Assembly (NCBI GenBank): GCA_964564735.1 | Contig: CAZMCH010000034.1 | Coordinates: forward strand, 1 to 38,445 | From: CAZMCH01 sp964564735 | GTDB lineage: Bacteria > Poribacteria > DTPJ01 | DNA length: 38,445 nt | Reading direction: 5' to 3' | Shown: piece after piece, positions 1-8,535 of the stretch | Layout of the letters: every line of letters begins with the position of its first letter | How positions within the stretch are numbered: position 1 is the first letter of the stretch | Translations under genes and position numbers: made by a program | The notes under the pieces: generated by a model | Told to the model about the DNA's origin: nothing | The model's input: only the letters and a program-made list of their open reading frames with translations | Databases searched by the model: none

Positions 1-172
1 AATACGAAGAATTAGCTCTGAATTGCCAAATAAGCCAAAAGTAATCGCAACAGGTGGATTTTGCAATAAAATAGCTAATAATTCAGGTTTAATTGATCAT
101 ATAGACCCCGATCTTACACTTAAAGGTTTGCGCCTTATTTATGATCGTGTAATCCTTGACAAACTTGACTAG
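1..172 (+). CDS. coaX: Type III pantothenate kinase, C-terminal fragment
   Basis: This is the last 56 codons of a gene that begins before the window; the reading frame opens at base 2 and stops with TAG at 170-172. The translated tail has the order VIATGG, then IDPDLTLKGLRLIYDR, which matches the C-terminal end of type III pantothenate kinases (CoaX, ASKHA fold), the enzyme that phosphorylates pantothenate in coenzyme A synthesis. Only the final strand-helix region is present, so the phosphate-binding and catalytic residues cannot be checked. The assignment rests on the ATGG and DPDLTLxGL signatures. A promoter-like sequence for the next gene overlaps its last codons. Confidence 0.8.
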   Translation, partial: IRRISSELPNKPKVIATGGFCNKIANNSGLIDHIDPDLTLKGLRLIYDRVILDKLD

Positions 173-185
173 ATCGTATTATAGT
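156..185 (+). promoter_or_regulatory. Sigma70-type promoter candidate for the S55 peptidase gene
   Basis: TTGACA lies at 156-161 and TATAGT at 180-185, with an 18-base spacer; TTATAG at 179-184 gives a 17-base spacer. It overlaps the end of the coaX fragment and precedes the TTG start at 241. Predicted from consensus only. Confidence 0.45.
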
Positions 186-240
186 ATGCAGAAAAATGAG
201 CAATATATATGAAAGTAGATAATTCAGGAGGGCAGTATCA

Positions 241-2049
241 TTGAAAAGCAAGTCGTTTGTTTTACTTATTATGCTTATTGTATATATACATTCATTGGCT
301 TTCGCAGTCGATCTTGATCCCGAAAAGTTTATGACGACTGATAAAATAAAGCCCGGTATGAAAGGAATTGGAAAAACAGTCTTTTCTGGAACGAAAGTTG
401 AGGAATTTCAAATTGAAGTTTTGGATATTTTAAAGAATGGTTTGGGACCAAAGTCAGATGTAATTTGGGTATTATGTTCAGGAGGACCATTAGCAGAGAC
501 AGGGGTTATGCAAGGTATGAGTGGGAGTCCTATTTATATAGATAACAAATTAGTCGGTGCGGTTGCATACACATTTTCATATTCAAAAAAGCCTATAGCA
601 GGGATAACTCCAATTGCAGATATGCTTAGTATAATAGGAAAAGATTCCAATATCAAATCAACAAGCATAGGTGCGATTGATGAGTCAGATATGCCATTTC
701 CAAATTCAGAATTTGCAAATGAAGACAAAGATAAGCAATGGAAATTCGATAATTCAGAGAGTAATACTCTAGGTTACGAAAAAATACAAAATCCTATTAT
801 GATGTCTGGATTTAGCACCAAGACAATAGAATACATATCACCGATGCTAAAAAAATACGGTATGACACCTATTCAAGGCGGAGGTGGAGGATCCAGAGAC
901 AATTTGGAAGATATAAAAATCGAGCCGGGTTCTGTTATTGGTATACAATTTGTTCGTGGAGATTATAACGCATTTGGATATGGGACAGTAACTTATATTG
1001 ATGATAAAAACATTCTTGCGTTTGGTCATCCAATGAGTGGATTGGGACCAATTGAATTGCCTGCTTCTATTGGTGAAGTTAATATTCTCCGACCAAGCCT
1101 TGTTATATCATCTAAACTCGCTTCTCCTGTGAAAACAGTAGGCACTCTGACCTATGATAGCCAATATGGCATAATGATCAATACAGAAAAACAACCTGAA
1201 TATATACCCATGAAGATAAAAATAAGAACTCAAGGCAATAATTATCAGGAATTTAATTTTGAGATATTGAAAAACAAGTTGTTTGCACCATCTTTTATCG
1301 CTTCTACAGCAATGGATGTTGTATTGGTTGCGACTAAGCAAGTTGGCGATTACACAATGAAAACACACGCAGAAGCAAACATAAAAGGCTATCCCAAGAT
1401 TGTTATGGATAATATTTACTCAGGTCAATCAACAGACATTTTTTTATCGGATTTTGCTAATCCATTTTTTGCAATTATGCGTAATAGGTTTGAGGAAGTC
1501 GATATAGAAAACATTTTGCTGGAAATTGACTTTGAAGATAAGCGAACAAACGCTTCCATTGATAATATTACGATAAACAAATCAACAGTCAAACCGGGTG
1601 ATTCTATTGATATTTCAATGTCAATTACACCATATTTACAGGAAACCATAAAAAAGGAATTTAGTATTACGGTTCCCAGTGATGTTCCAGAAGGTCGTGC
1701 ATTATTAAGAATATCAAACGCATCTGCTAGTATGGCATGGGAAAATGCGAGAGCACCAAGAAAATCTATACCTGTATCCGTTTCACATATAATAAAGCAA
1801 TTACAGGAATCGGAAATGAATGATAATATAATCATAGAGATATTTGTGCCAAAGACAGGCATGACTGTAAAAGGTGAGGAATTACCTGCATTGCCTTTGA
1901 CTGCCATTAGCATCATTGATTCATCAAATCAAGCTGGAAACAGCACACCTACTCTTGGAACAACATTCTTAAAAGAAAGAATAAAAACTGATTATGTCTT
2001 AATAGGAAATGCTGTCCTGCTTTTGACAATAGACCAAAATGCGCCATAA
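241..2049 (+). CDS. Secreted SpoIVB/S55-type serine peptidase-like protein
   Basis: The 602-residue product starts at TTG, supported by AGGAGG at 226-231. Residues 1-22 form a signal peptide or anchor ending near AFA. Residues 92-97 read GMSGSP, followed by a GxLVGAV-like stretch and GITPI; this is the serine-nucleophile segment of the SpoIVB peptidase family (MEROPS S55). Residues 248-264 read GTVTYID...AFGHP, resembling the GTxTF...ALGH segment that holds the SpoIVB catalytic histidine; His263 is the candidate. In Bacillus SpoIVB the histidine segment comes before the serine segment, so the order here is reversed. No clear PDZ domain was seen. The remaining ~330 residues look beta-rich. The true substrate is unknown; a role in envelope proteolysis or autoprocessing is inference. 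S55 relationship is confident, peptidase activity less so. Confidence 0.72.
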   Translation: MKSKSFVLLIMLIVYIHSLAFAVDLDPEKFMTTDKIKPGMKGIGKTVFSGTKVEEFQIEVLDILKNGLGPKSDVIWVLCSGGPLAETGVMQGMSGSPIYIDNKLVGAVAYTFSYSKKPIAGITPIADMLSIIGKDSNIKSTSIGAIDESDMPFPNSEFANEDKDKQWKFDNSESNTLGYEKIQNPIMMSGFSTKTIEYISPMLKKYGMTPIQGGGGGSRDNLEDIKIEPGSVIGIQFVRGDYNAFGYGTVTYIDDKNILAFGHPMSGLGPIELPASIGEVNILRPSLVISSKLASPVKTVGTLTYDSQYGIMINTEKQPEYIPMKIKIRTQGNNYQEFNFEILKNKLFAPSFIASTAMDVVLVATKQVGDYTMKTHAEANIKGYPKIVMDNIYSGQSTDIFLSDFANPFFAIMRNRFEEVDIENILLEIDFEDKRTNASIDNITINKSTVKPGDSIDISMSITPYLQETIKKEFSITVPSDVPEGRALLRISNASASMAWENARAPRKSIPVSVSHIIKQLQESEMNDNIIIEIFVPKTGMTVKGEELPALPLTAISIIDSSNQAGNSTPTLGTTFLKERIKTDYVLIGNAVLLLTIDQNAP

Positions 2050-2105
2050 TTATATTTGGTAGGCAAAAAGTTGCATCTAATTGCCGATTATAAGGAAGAA
2101 TGATA

Positions 2106-2843
2106 ATGAAAATCAAAAAAAGTGTCAGATACAAAAAACCTCCATTAATTCAAGCACAATGTGAATTTCGGTTTCAGAAAACAGAAATGATACCGCATAT
2201 TGTTATAGGCAGATTTTATGAGAAAATAGAACCAGAATTTCCAACTGTTGAGACTCTTAAAGGTATTGAAGTTCAAACAATCGATGAATCTTCTTCACCG
2301 ACTCTTTTTATGGAGGAAAAAACACAATTTGCCAATAAAGGCAAAACGAAATTCATACAGATAGGAAGTAACACCCTTATTATTAGCCAATTAAAGCCCT
2401 ATGAAGATTATTCATCATTTAGGGCATACATTGAGCAAATATTGAGATTATATCGTGAAACTGCCAAACCAAAAGATATACAACAGATCGATCTTAGATA
2501 TACAAATAGGATTGATATAAAAGAAGATCAGGATTTAGATGATGTTTTTGAGATTGGTTTTACAATACCAAACGTATTTAAAAAATTTCCAGATCCATAT
2601 CTTTTGAGAATGGAGTTTAATTATCACAAAGATCGAGATAAATTAATAATTGTCCTATCGAATATGCCTCAAGAGAAAAAATCACAAAAATCTATAAAAC
2701 TGGAATTCGAATACTCGCTATTAAAACCTGATGAGATTGATAATATGCTTCTTTCATGGCTAGACGAGGCACATAGTGAGATTGAAAAGGCTTTTCATGC
2801 CTGTTTGACGGAATCATTTAAAAAAACATTTGAACCTGAATGA
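2106..2843 (+). CDS. TIGR04255-like family protein
   Basis: The product is about 245 residues, with no signal peptide or membrane segment. The N-terminus, with PPLIQAQCEFRF and a following GRFYEKIEPEFP, matches what I recall of TIGR04255, a sporadically distributed family of unknown biochemical function. AAGGAAG at 2092-2098 is only 1 base from the ATG at 2100 but 7 bases from the ATG at 2106, so 2106 is preferred. The gene lies 56 bases after the S55 gene and 27 bases before the beta-propeller gene, and probably shares their transcript. TIGR04255 genes are patchily distributed and often sit in accessory regions, which fits the restriction-modification genes 2 kb downstream, but no mechanism is claimed. 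Confidence 0.6.
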   Translation: MKIKKSVRYKKPPLIQAQCEFRFQKTEMIPHIVIGRFYEKIEPEFPTVETLKGIEVQTIDESSSPTLFMEEKTQFANKGKTKFIQIGSNTLIISQLKPYEDYSSFRAYIEQILRLYRETAKPKDIQQIDLRYTNRIDIKEDQDLDDVFEIGFTIPNVFKKFPDPYLLRMEFNYHKDRDKLIIVLSNMPQEKKSQKSIKLEFEYSLLKPDEIDNMLLSWLDEAHSEIEKAFHACLTESFKKTFEPE

Positions 2844-2870
2844 TAAAATGTTATCAAAGGAGATTTGCTA

Positions 2871-4937
2871 ATGGCAAAAAATATGTCTGTAAAAGCTATA
2901 TGTTTTCTATTTTTAGCTTTCTTTGTATCGAGTGCATTTTCTGTAACTACATCAATTTGGGAACAAAATACTTTTAAGGATTTCGCTTCTGGAAAGCCCA
3001 AGAATGTTTCTCTAACAAGCCGAGATCAGATCACCTTGTCAAAAGTTTTGGAGGCAATTGAGGGTAATATCCCAGAAGTCCGAATATGGTGTATTTTGCG
3101 AGATTCAAAGGGAGATATGTATGCAGGCACAGGTGATAATGGCAGAATATATAAGATTTCGTCTGATGGCAAAGCAACCATGATCTTTGATTCGCCTGAA
3201 ACTGATATAATAAGTCTTGTCATTGATAATAATGATGTCTTATATGCGGGTTCTTCGCCTGATGGAATAATATACAAAATAGAGCAAGATCGAGTTCCAT
3301 CTACTTTCTTTAAGTCCAAAGAAAAATATATATGGTCAATGATATTTGATGATATGGGAAATTTATATGCAGGAACAGGCATAAACGGAAAGCTATATAA
3401 GATTTCCCAAGATGGAAAAGGTGAAGTTGTTTATGATTCAAGCGAAACACATATAAAATGCTTGTTGAGAGATAAAAATAATATATATGCTGGTAGCGAA
3501 AGCGGAGGTATTATTTATCGAATATCAACGGATGGCAAGGCTTTTGTTCTTTATGATACACCGGGGAATGAAATATCAAGTCTAGTAATGGGTTTGGATG
3601 GTAATATTTATGCAAGCGTAGTATCTGGCAGAACAAAGCCTCCAACACGAGAATCTCAAGAACAAAGCTCTCAAGGCAAAGAGGAACGGGAATCTGTTAT
3701 ATATCAAATAACTCCTGATGGCGTTGCCACCCAAGTATGGCAATGTCTTGATCCAATAATATTTACGATGATAGCTGACGGTGAGAATTTGATAGTAGGA
3801 ACTGGTGATGAAGGGGATATATATTCAGTTCAGAAAAATGGAGATTGGACGCTTATCGCTGATTGTGAAGAGTCTCAAGTATTATCTCTATACAAGGCAA
3901 AAAATGATGGCGAAATCTGGTTAGCGACAGGTAATCCCTCGAAAATATACAAGATTTCCTCAAATTATGTAAAAGAAGGAACAATTGAATCTGATAAATT
4001 GGATACATCGGTAATATCGAAATGGGGCAATATATCATGGAGCGCAGATGTTCCTGAAAATACAGGTATAGCTTTATCAACTCGAACTGGAAATACTGAA
4101 AAGCCAGATGATACATGGAGCGCATGGTCAGATGATTATTTAAGCACAATGCAGAACACAAGTCCTCCTGCCAGATTTATACAATGGAAAGCTAAGATTA
4201 CTTCTAATGATGGCATAACAACACCTATATTAAAGAGCATTTCTGTTGCATATCTACAAAAAAACTTAAAACCTGTAATAGATTCAGTTACAGTTACTTC
4301 AGAACAGGATAGACCAGAAGCACAACAAAGAAGACCACCTGCTCAGAATCCTGCTGGATTAAGCCAAGGTAAAGATAATACCCCGATGAGTGGAAAGAAA
4401 AATATCAAATGGCAAGCTAAGGACCCAAATGAAGATACGCTTGAATATAGTGTATATTTTCGTGGTGAAGATGAAAAAAACTGGAAGTTGCTTAAAGGCG
4501 AATTAAAGGCTACATCATATCCGATAGATACCGAATCATTCCCAGATGGTGCTTATTACATCAAGGTTGTGGCAGTAGATTCCCCTAGCAATCCGAGTAA
4601 TATGGCTCTTTCAGAAGAAAAAATCAGCGAACGCTTTGTTGTTGATAATACTCCGCCAGTAATACTTGATCTGAAGGGAGAATTAATGACAAATGAAACA
4701 AAATATATAATAAGCGGAAGGATAGAGGATAACATAAGCTACATAAAAGAGATTGTCTATTCAGTTGATGGTGCAGATTGGAAGCCTTTATCATCAATAG
4801 ATCAGATTCTTGACTCAAAAAATGAATCTTTTTTATTTGTAACTGAGCAACTTGGTGGCGGAGAGCATACTGTTGTTATAAAAACAACAGATTCCGCTGG
4901 TAATACTGGTTCTGCAAAAGCAGTAATAGGAAAATAA
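2871..4937 (+). CDS. Secreted beta-propeller protein with C-terminal Ig-like domains
   Basis: The start is the ATG at 2871, 8 bases after AAAGGAG (2856-2862); a TTG at 2865 is less likely. Residues 1 to about 24 are a Sec signal peptide ending near SSAFS. From about residue 75 to 360 there are repeated blades of the form LYAGTG..GxIYKIS.DGK, at roughly 40-residue spacing, typical of a WD40/PQQ-like beta-propeller. About residues 380-460 form a beta-sandwich-like region (WSAWSDDY...FIQWKAKI), and the last ~200 residues contain Ig/FN3-like repeats with DPNEDTLEYSVYFRG and DNTPPVI motifs. It is probably a periplasmic or surface binding protein; the ligand is unknown. The stop codon is one base before the next ATG, implying translational coupling to the methyltransferase. 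Confidence 0.7.
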   Translation: MAKNMSVKAICFLFLAFFVSSAFSVTTSIWEQNTFKDFASGKPKNVSLTSRDQITLSKVLEAIEGNIPEVRIWCILRDSKGDMYAGTGDNGRIYKISSDGKATMIFDSPETDIISLVIDNNDVLYAGSSPDGIIYKIEQDRVPSTFFKSKEKYIWSMIFDDMGNLYAGTGINGKLYKISQDGKGEVVYDSSETHIKCLLRDKNNIYAGSESGGIIYRISTDGKAFVLYDTPGNEISSLVMGLDGNIYASVVSGRTKPPTRESQEQSSQGKEERESVIYQITPDGVATQVWQCLDPIIFTMIADGENLIVGTGDEGDIYSVQKNGDWTLIADCEESQVLSLYKAKNDGEIWLATGNPSKIYKISSNYVKEGTIESDKLDTSVISKWGNISWSADVPENTGIALSTRTGNTEKPDDTWSAWSDDYLSTMQNTSPPARFIQWKAKITSNDGITTPILKSISVAYLQKNLKPVIDSVTVTSEQDRPEAQQRRPPAQNPAGLSQGKDNTPMSGKKNIKWQAKDPNEDTLEYSVYFRGEDEKNWKLLKGELKATSYPIDTESFPDGAYYIKVVAVDSPSNPSNMALSEEKISERFVVDNTPPVILDLKGELMTNETKYIISGRIEDNISYIKEIVYSVDGADWKPLSSIDQILDSKNESFLFVTEQLGGGEHTVVIKTTDSAGNTGSAKAVIGK

Positions 4938-4938
4938 A

Positions 4939-5436
4939 ATGGCAAATGAAAACCAGTTTAGGCTTAAAACAAAATTCATTGCTACAAGAAACGTCAAGGA
5001 ATATAGGGAAACAATACCTGTATTGGTAAATGAAGATGATGTTGTGCTTGAAATTGGATGCGAATGGGGAACAACTACACAAATGCTTGCAAAGCACTGC
5101 AAAGAGGTTATCGGCACAGACATCAGCCCTGAATGTATAGAACGGGCTAGAGGGTATAGTTCAGATATACGTTTTGAGGTGCTTGATGGCTTTGATGTTC
5201 GTTCTGCATTGGATTTTGGGAAGCAGTTTACAAAAATTTACATTGATATTTCTGGTATGTCGGGCTATCGTTCATTGCTGGATGTGATAGCCCTTCTTAC
5301 GATGTATGCTACAATATTACGTCCCGAAGCCATAATCGTCAAAAGCGGATCGTTGAAACAATTTGCGTATAATTGTGTGGCTTGGAGAATTGAGGATACA
5401 CAAGCAAAAGACAAGGATCAGAATAAAGAATGTTAG
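4939..5436 (+). CDS. Small class I SAM-dependent methyltransferase
   Basis: The 165-residue protein has a Rossmann-type SAM-binding motif I, VLEIGCEWGTTT, at about residues 36-47, then an acidic end of strand 2 (GTDIS) and a FDVRSALDF stretch where motif III would be expected. The region YIDISGM...LRPEAIIVKSGSL resembles the strand 4-5 part of this fold; the length suggests a minimal catalytic domain with no target-recognition domain. It has none of the DNA methylase motif IV signatures (xPPY/F), so the substrate may be RNA, protein or a small molecule. Its last 7 bases overlap the start of the DNA methyltransferase downstream, so the two are translationally coupled. No gene name can be assigned. 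Confidence 0.7.
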   Translation: MANENQFRLKTKFIATRNVKEYRETIPVLVNEDDVVLEIGCEWGTTTQMLAKHCKEVIGTDISPECIERARGYSSDIRFEVLDGFDVRSALDFGKQFTKIYIDISGMSGYRSLLDVIALLTMYATILRPEAIIVKSGSLKQFAYNCVAWRIEDTQAKDKDQNKEC

Positions 5437-6257
5437 TAAAGGATCAAATCACAAATCAATATCTCATAGGCGACTGCAAAGATATTCTTGCGGAAATTTC
5501 GGATGATACCTTTGATCTGATCGTTACCTCTCCGCCCTATGCTGATAAGAGAAAGAATACCTATGGCGGGATACATCCTGATAAGTATGTCCAATGGTTT
5601 TTGCCCAGATCAGAACAATTATTAAGAGTTTTGAAACCTACTGGAACATTTATTCTAAATATAAAAGAAAAAACGGTTGACGGAGAAAGACATACTTACG
5701 TTATAGACCTGATAAAAGCATTTAAAGAGCAAGGCTGGCTTTGGACTGAGGAATTTATCTGGCATAAGAAAAACACCTATCCCGGAAAGTGGCCGAACAG
5801 ATTCAGAGATGCTTGGGAAAGATGCCTTCAATTCAATAAACAAAAGAAATTCAATATGTATCAAGAAGCAGTTATGATTCCTGTTGGTGATTGGGCAAAG
5901 GGTAGGTTAGCAAGATTAAGCGAAAAAGATAAAATTAGGGATATTTCGGCAGTAGGAAGCGGTTTCGGCAAAAATGTATCAAATTGGATAGGCAGAGAAT
6001 ATGTTTATCCAACCAATGTCTTGCATTTAGCAACTGAGTGTGGAAACCAAAATCATAGTGCTGTTTTTCCAATAGCATTGCCATCATGGTTTATCAAGCT
6101 ATTTACATTGGAAGGTGATCTTGTTCTTGATCCGTTTGCAGGTTCAGGAACAACAGCATTAGCCTGTAAGCAATTAAACAGAGATTATTTGATGATAGAT
6201 ATGATGGAAGAATATAAATTGATGGCAGAAGAACGCAATAGCAATTTTGCTATTTAA
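5430..6257 (+). CDS. DNA methyltransferase M1 of a restriction-modification locus, likely N4-cytosine or N6-adenine
   Basis: The 275-residue protein carries motif IV TSPPY at residues 33-37 near the N-terminus and motif I, DPFAGSGTT, at about 234-242 near the C-terminus. Motif IV before motif I is the beta-class amino-methyltransferase order. TSPPY is commonest in N4-cytosine methylases, whereas DPPY/F is typical of N6-adenine, so m4C is the first guess, but the motif is not decisive. The region between the motifs (WIGREYVYPTNVLHL...HSAVFPIALPSWFI) is typical of this class and holds target recognition. It would protect host DNA from the nuclease encoded 15 bases downstream. The start overlaps the preceding methyltransferase gene. 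Confidence 0.85.
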   Translation: MLVKDQITNQYLIGDCKDILAEISDDTFDLIVTSPPYADKRKNTYGGIHPDKYVQWFLPRSEQLLRVLKPTGTFILNIKEKTVDGERHTYVIDLIKAFKEQGWLWTEEFIWHKKNTYPGKWPNRFRDAWERCLQFNKQKKFNMYQEAVMIPVGDWAKGRLARLSEKDKIRDISAVGSGFGKNVSNWIGREYVYPTNVLHLATECGNQNHSAVFPIALPSWFIKLFTLEGDLVLDPFAGSGTTALACKQLNRDYLMIDMMEEYKLMAEERNSNFAI

Positions 6258-6272
6258 TGAAAGAAAAACTAT

Positions 6273-7250
6273 ATGAAGAATACACAAGAGAAATATGATA
6301 CGGTAATTTATAAAAATACATATTATTTCTATAACAAGGATTTTGAAGAATCATACGAGGCAGATATTAACTCAATTAAAGATTCTTTACTTAATCTGAA
6401 AAACCAAATTAATACATCTGGTCTAAGAAAAGAGCTGTTTGAAGAATTGATCCACAAAAAAGAAAATGGTCTAAAATCTTTACTTACGCTAACTGGTTTT
6501 TCAAAAGAAAGCTTGAAAAGACTTATAACATTTATGAGAATAGTTGACGATTCCGAACTAGATACGCTTGTTTATAAAGAAAAATGGATAACGGAATCTG
6601 ATGACAAATCCAATATTAGTGAATGGTCTGATACAAGGATTCAGAAAGAGATAAGACAAAACAGATACTTCCGAAAAGGGATTATTAATTTGTTTTTTGA
6701 GGGATCAACAATTCCTATCCTATGCAAAACATTACCACTTTTTGAGGTAAAAAAGCTTAGTATATCAAAACTACGATTTGATATTGATGAACTAATAGAT
6801 ACATTGGTACGTTATAAAGAGAAAGGCTCTCGTTCGGGTAAATCAGGCAATAATGCTGAAACAATTATAGTAGATATTCTTAAGGAAATGAAACTCCAAC
6901 ATGAAAAAGGAGATTTGCGTGAGCTAATAAGTAATGCTTCGGATACAAAAAGAACGATGGATTTTATTATTCCAAATAAAGCAGACCCAAAAGTGATTAT
7001 AGAATGTTCATATCTTGTTACAACCTCATCAGGTCAAGGAGATAAATCAAAAACTGAAATTTCAATTGATTCATTGTTAAAAACACATTATAAAAACGCT
7101 CATTTTTGGGGATTCGTTGATGGTATTGGTTGGTATGTAAGAAAGAATGACTTGAAAAGAATGGTTGTTGCTTATGAGGATGTTTTCACATTCCATACCG
7201 AAGAATTAGAACGATTTAAAATATCATTGAAAAAGGTATTTAATAAATGA
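6273..7250 (+). CDS. Type II restriction endonuclease, DpnII/MboI-like PD-(D/E)XK candidate
   Basis: The 325-residue product lies between two DNA methylase genes, the usual place for the nuclease. The C-terminal third contains RTMDFII (Asp230), then VIIECSYL (Glu244) and TTSSGQGDKSK, resembling the DpnII/MboI pattern of an aspartate, a following E-x-N strand and a GSGSK-like segment. If that alignment holds, Asp230 and Glu244 are metal ligands, and the position normally held by lysine, or by asparagine in DpnII, is Ser246; Lys258 might substitute. A helical N-terminal region (residues 25-180) has no recognised domain. The last codons overlap the second methylase gene by ATGA, a sign of coupled translation. 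The ribosome-binding site is weak. Nuclease role is mostly from context; family membership is moderate. Confidence 0.65.
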   Translation: MKNTQEKYDTVIYKNTYYFYNKDFEESYEADINSIKDSLLNLKNQINTSGLRKELFEELIHKKENGLKSLLTLTGFSKESLKRLITFMRIVDDSELDTLVYKEKWITESDDKSNISEWSDTRIQKEIRQNRYFRKGIINLFFEGSTIPILCKTLPLFEVKKLSISKLRFDIDELIDTLVRYKEKGSRSGKSGNNAETIIVDILKEMKLQHEKGDLRELISNASDTKRTMDFIIPNKADPKVIIECSYLVTTSSGQGDKSKTEISIDSLLKTHYKNAHFWGFVDGIGWYVRKNDLKRMVVAYEDVFTFHTEELERFKISLKKVFNK

Positions 7251-8215
7251 TTGACAAATACATTAATAACATAATTCAGGGCAACTGTCTGGAAATAATG
7301 CGAGGTATTCCAGATAACAGCGTGGATGTTACTTTTGCCGATCCACCATTTAATTTGAAAAAGAAATATAGCGGATATAAAGATAACATAGAGATAACTG
7401 AATATCTGGAATGGTGCAAACAATGGATAAATGAGATGGTTCGGATTACAAAACCAAGTGGCTCAATATTCGTCCATAATATACCAAAATGGTTGACGTA
7501 TTATGCAATGTTCTTAAATGAAATAGCCTATTTTAAGCATTGGATCGCTTGGGATGCGCCGACTTCGCCAATGGGAAAAAGCCTTCAACCTTCTCATTAT
7601 GGTATTTTGTATTATGTTAAGGACCCAAAGCAGACAAAATTTTACGAGTTAAGATATTCGCATAAAAGATGCAGAAAGTGTCAATATCTTCTAAAAGATT
7701 ATGGTGGTAAAAAAGGCATTTTACATCCTTTTGGTCCCTTAATTTCAGACGTATGGACAGATATTCATAGAATCAAACATAATAAATATAGGGACGAACA
7801 TCCATGCCAATTGCCTATTCACCTATTGGAAAGAATAATATTGATGGCTACTGACAAAGATGATATTGTATTGGACCCTTTCATTGGAACTGGCACAACT
7901 GCTATTGCAGGCAAAAGACTTGGAAGAAAATTCATAGGGATAGACATTGACGAAAAGTATGTCCAAATAACGTCAGATAAGCTTTTACATGAGTCATCCG
8001 ACTCCAAAATTGATGATATATGGGTCAGTTTTTATCTAAATGAAATTGTAACTATAAGGGATAAAGATTGGGAAAAATTATCTCACTATTATTCAATACC
8101 TGAAAATATAAAAGATATAGATTTTGCGGAAATAAAGCCCAAACCAAGATTTAAATTAACAGACGAAAAATTATTCAGATTTGCTGGTAACCTTAAAAGG
8201 ACAGACTATAAATAA
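7247..8215 (+). CDS. DNA methyltransferase M2 of the restriction-modification locus, likely N6-adenine
   Basis: The 322-residue protein has motif IV ADPPF at about residues 31-35 and motif I DPFIGTGTT at 210-218, so it is also beta class. DPPF is typical of N6-adenine methylases. Between them are a CxxC pair (Cys142, Cys145) that may form a zinc or structural bead, and the stretch SDVWTDI...HPCQLPIHLLERII, widely seen in site-specific DNA methylases. Two methylases beside one nuclease commonly modify the two strands of an asymmetric site, or two states of a site; the different motif IV sequences suggest different target bases. The start overlaps the nuclease stop by 4 bases. A C-terminal extension of about 70 residues after motif I has no recognised domain. 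Confidence 0.87.
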   Translation: MIDKYINNIIQGNCLEIMRGIPDNSVDVTFADPPFNLKKKYSGYKDNIEITEYLEWCKQWINEMVRITKPSGSIFVHNIPKWLTYYAMFLNEIAYFKHWIAWDAPTSPMGKSLQPSHYGILYYVKDPKQTKFYELRYSHKRCRKCQYLLKDYGGKKGILHPFGPLISDVWTDIHRIKHNKYRDEHPCQLPIHLLERIILMATDKDDIVLDPFIGTGTTAIAGKRLGRKFIGIDIDEKYVQITSDKLLHESSDSKIDDIWVSFYLNEIVTIRDKDWEKLSHYYSIPENIKDIDFAEIKPKPRFKLTDEKLFRFAGNLKRTDYK

Positions 8216-8228
8216 AGGTGAAAATACT

Positions 8229-8432
8229 ATGGAAGCAATTCGTTTTCATAAAATAATAGAAAAAGATGGTGAAATATCAATAACAGGATTACCTTATAAA
8301 AAGGGACAAAGTGTAGAAATGATTATTTTACCCGAATCATCTACTGTTCCAGAAGGTAATTACATGACTGTTAAGGATTTGCTTGAATCAGGGCTAGTTG
8401 GTATGTGGAAAGACCGAGATGATAACATTTAA
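8229..8432 (+). CDS. Orphan antitoxin-like protein, apparently C-terminally shortened
   Basis: The 67-residue product starts at the ATG at 8229, with AAAGGTG 8 bases upstream. The order MEAIRFHKIIEKDGEISITGLPYKKGQ, then MTVKDLLESGLVGMWKDR (residues given in two parts) resembles antitoxins of PIN-toxin pairs in cyanobacteria and other phyla, which start with an AbrB/SpoVT-like strand. Those usually continue past the WKDR segment with an IGDS...FARxLR tail that contacts the toxin; here the protein stops four residues after DRD. No toxin gene follows: 103 bases later purQ begins. It is probably a remnant or a solitary antitoxin, co-transcribed with the restriction locus 13 bases upstream. Confidence 0.55.
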   Translation: MEAIRFHKIIEKDGEISITGLPYKKGQSVEMIILPESSTVPEGNYMTVKDLLESGLVGMWKDRDDNI

Positions 8433-8535
8433 TCAAAAACACTATGAAATTATACCAAATTTGCACACGATTCAACCCTACGAAAAGTTAGAATCACCAA
8501 ATAGTAATATAAAATAACATCAGGAGGATTTTTGT

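Noticed and set aside
2865..2870. TTG at 2865 as start of the beta-propeller gene
   Set aside because: The ATG at 2871 has an 8-base spacing to AAAGGAG, better than the 2-base spacing of TTG.
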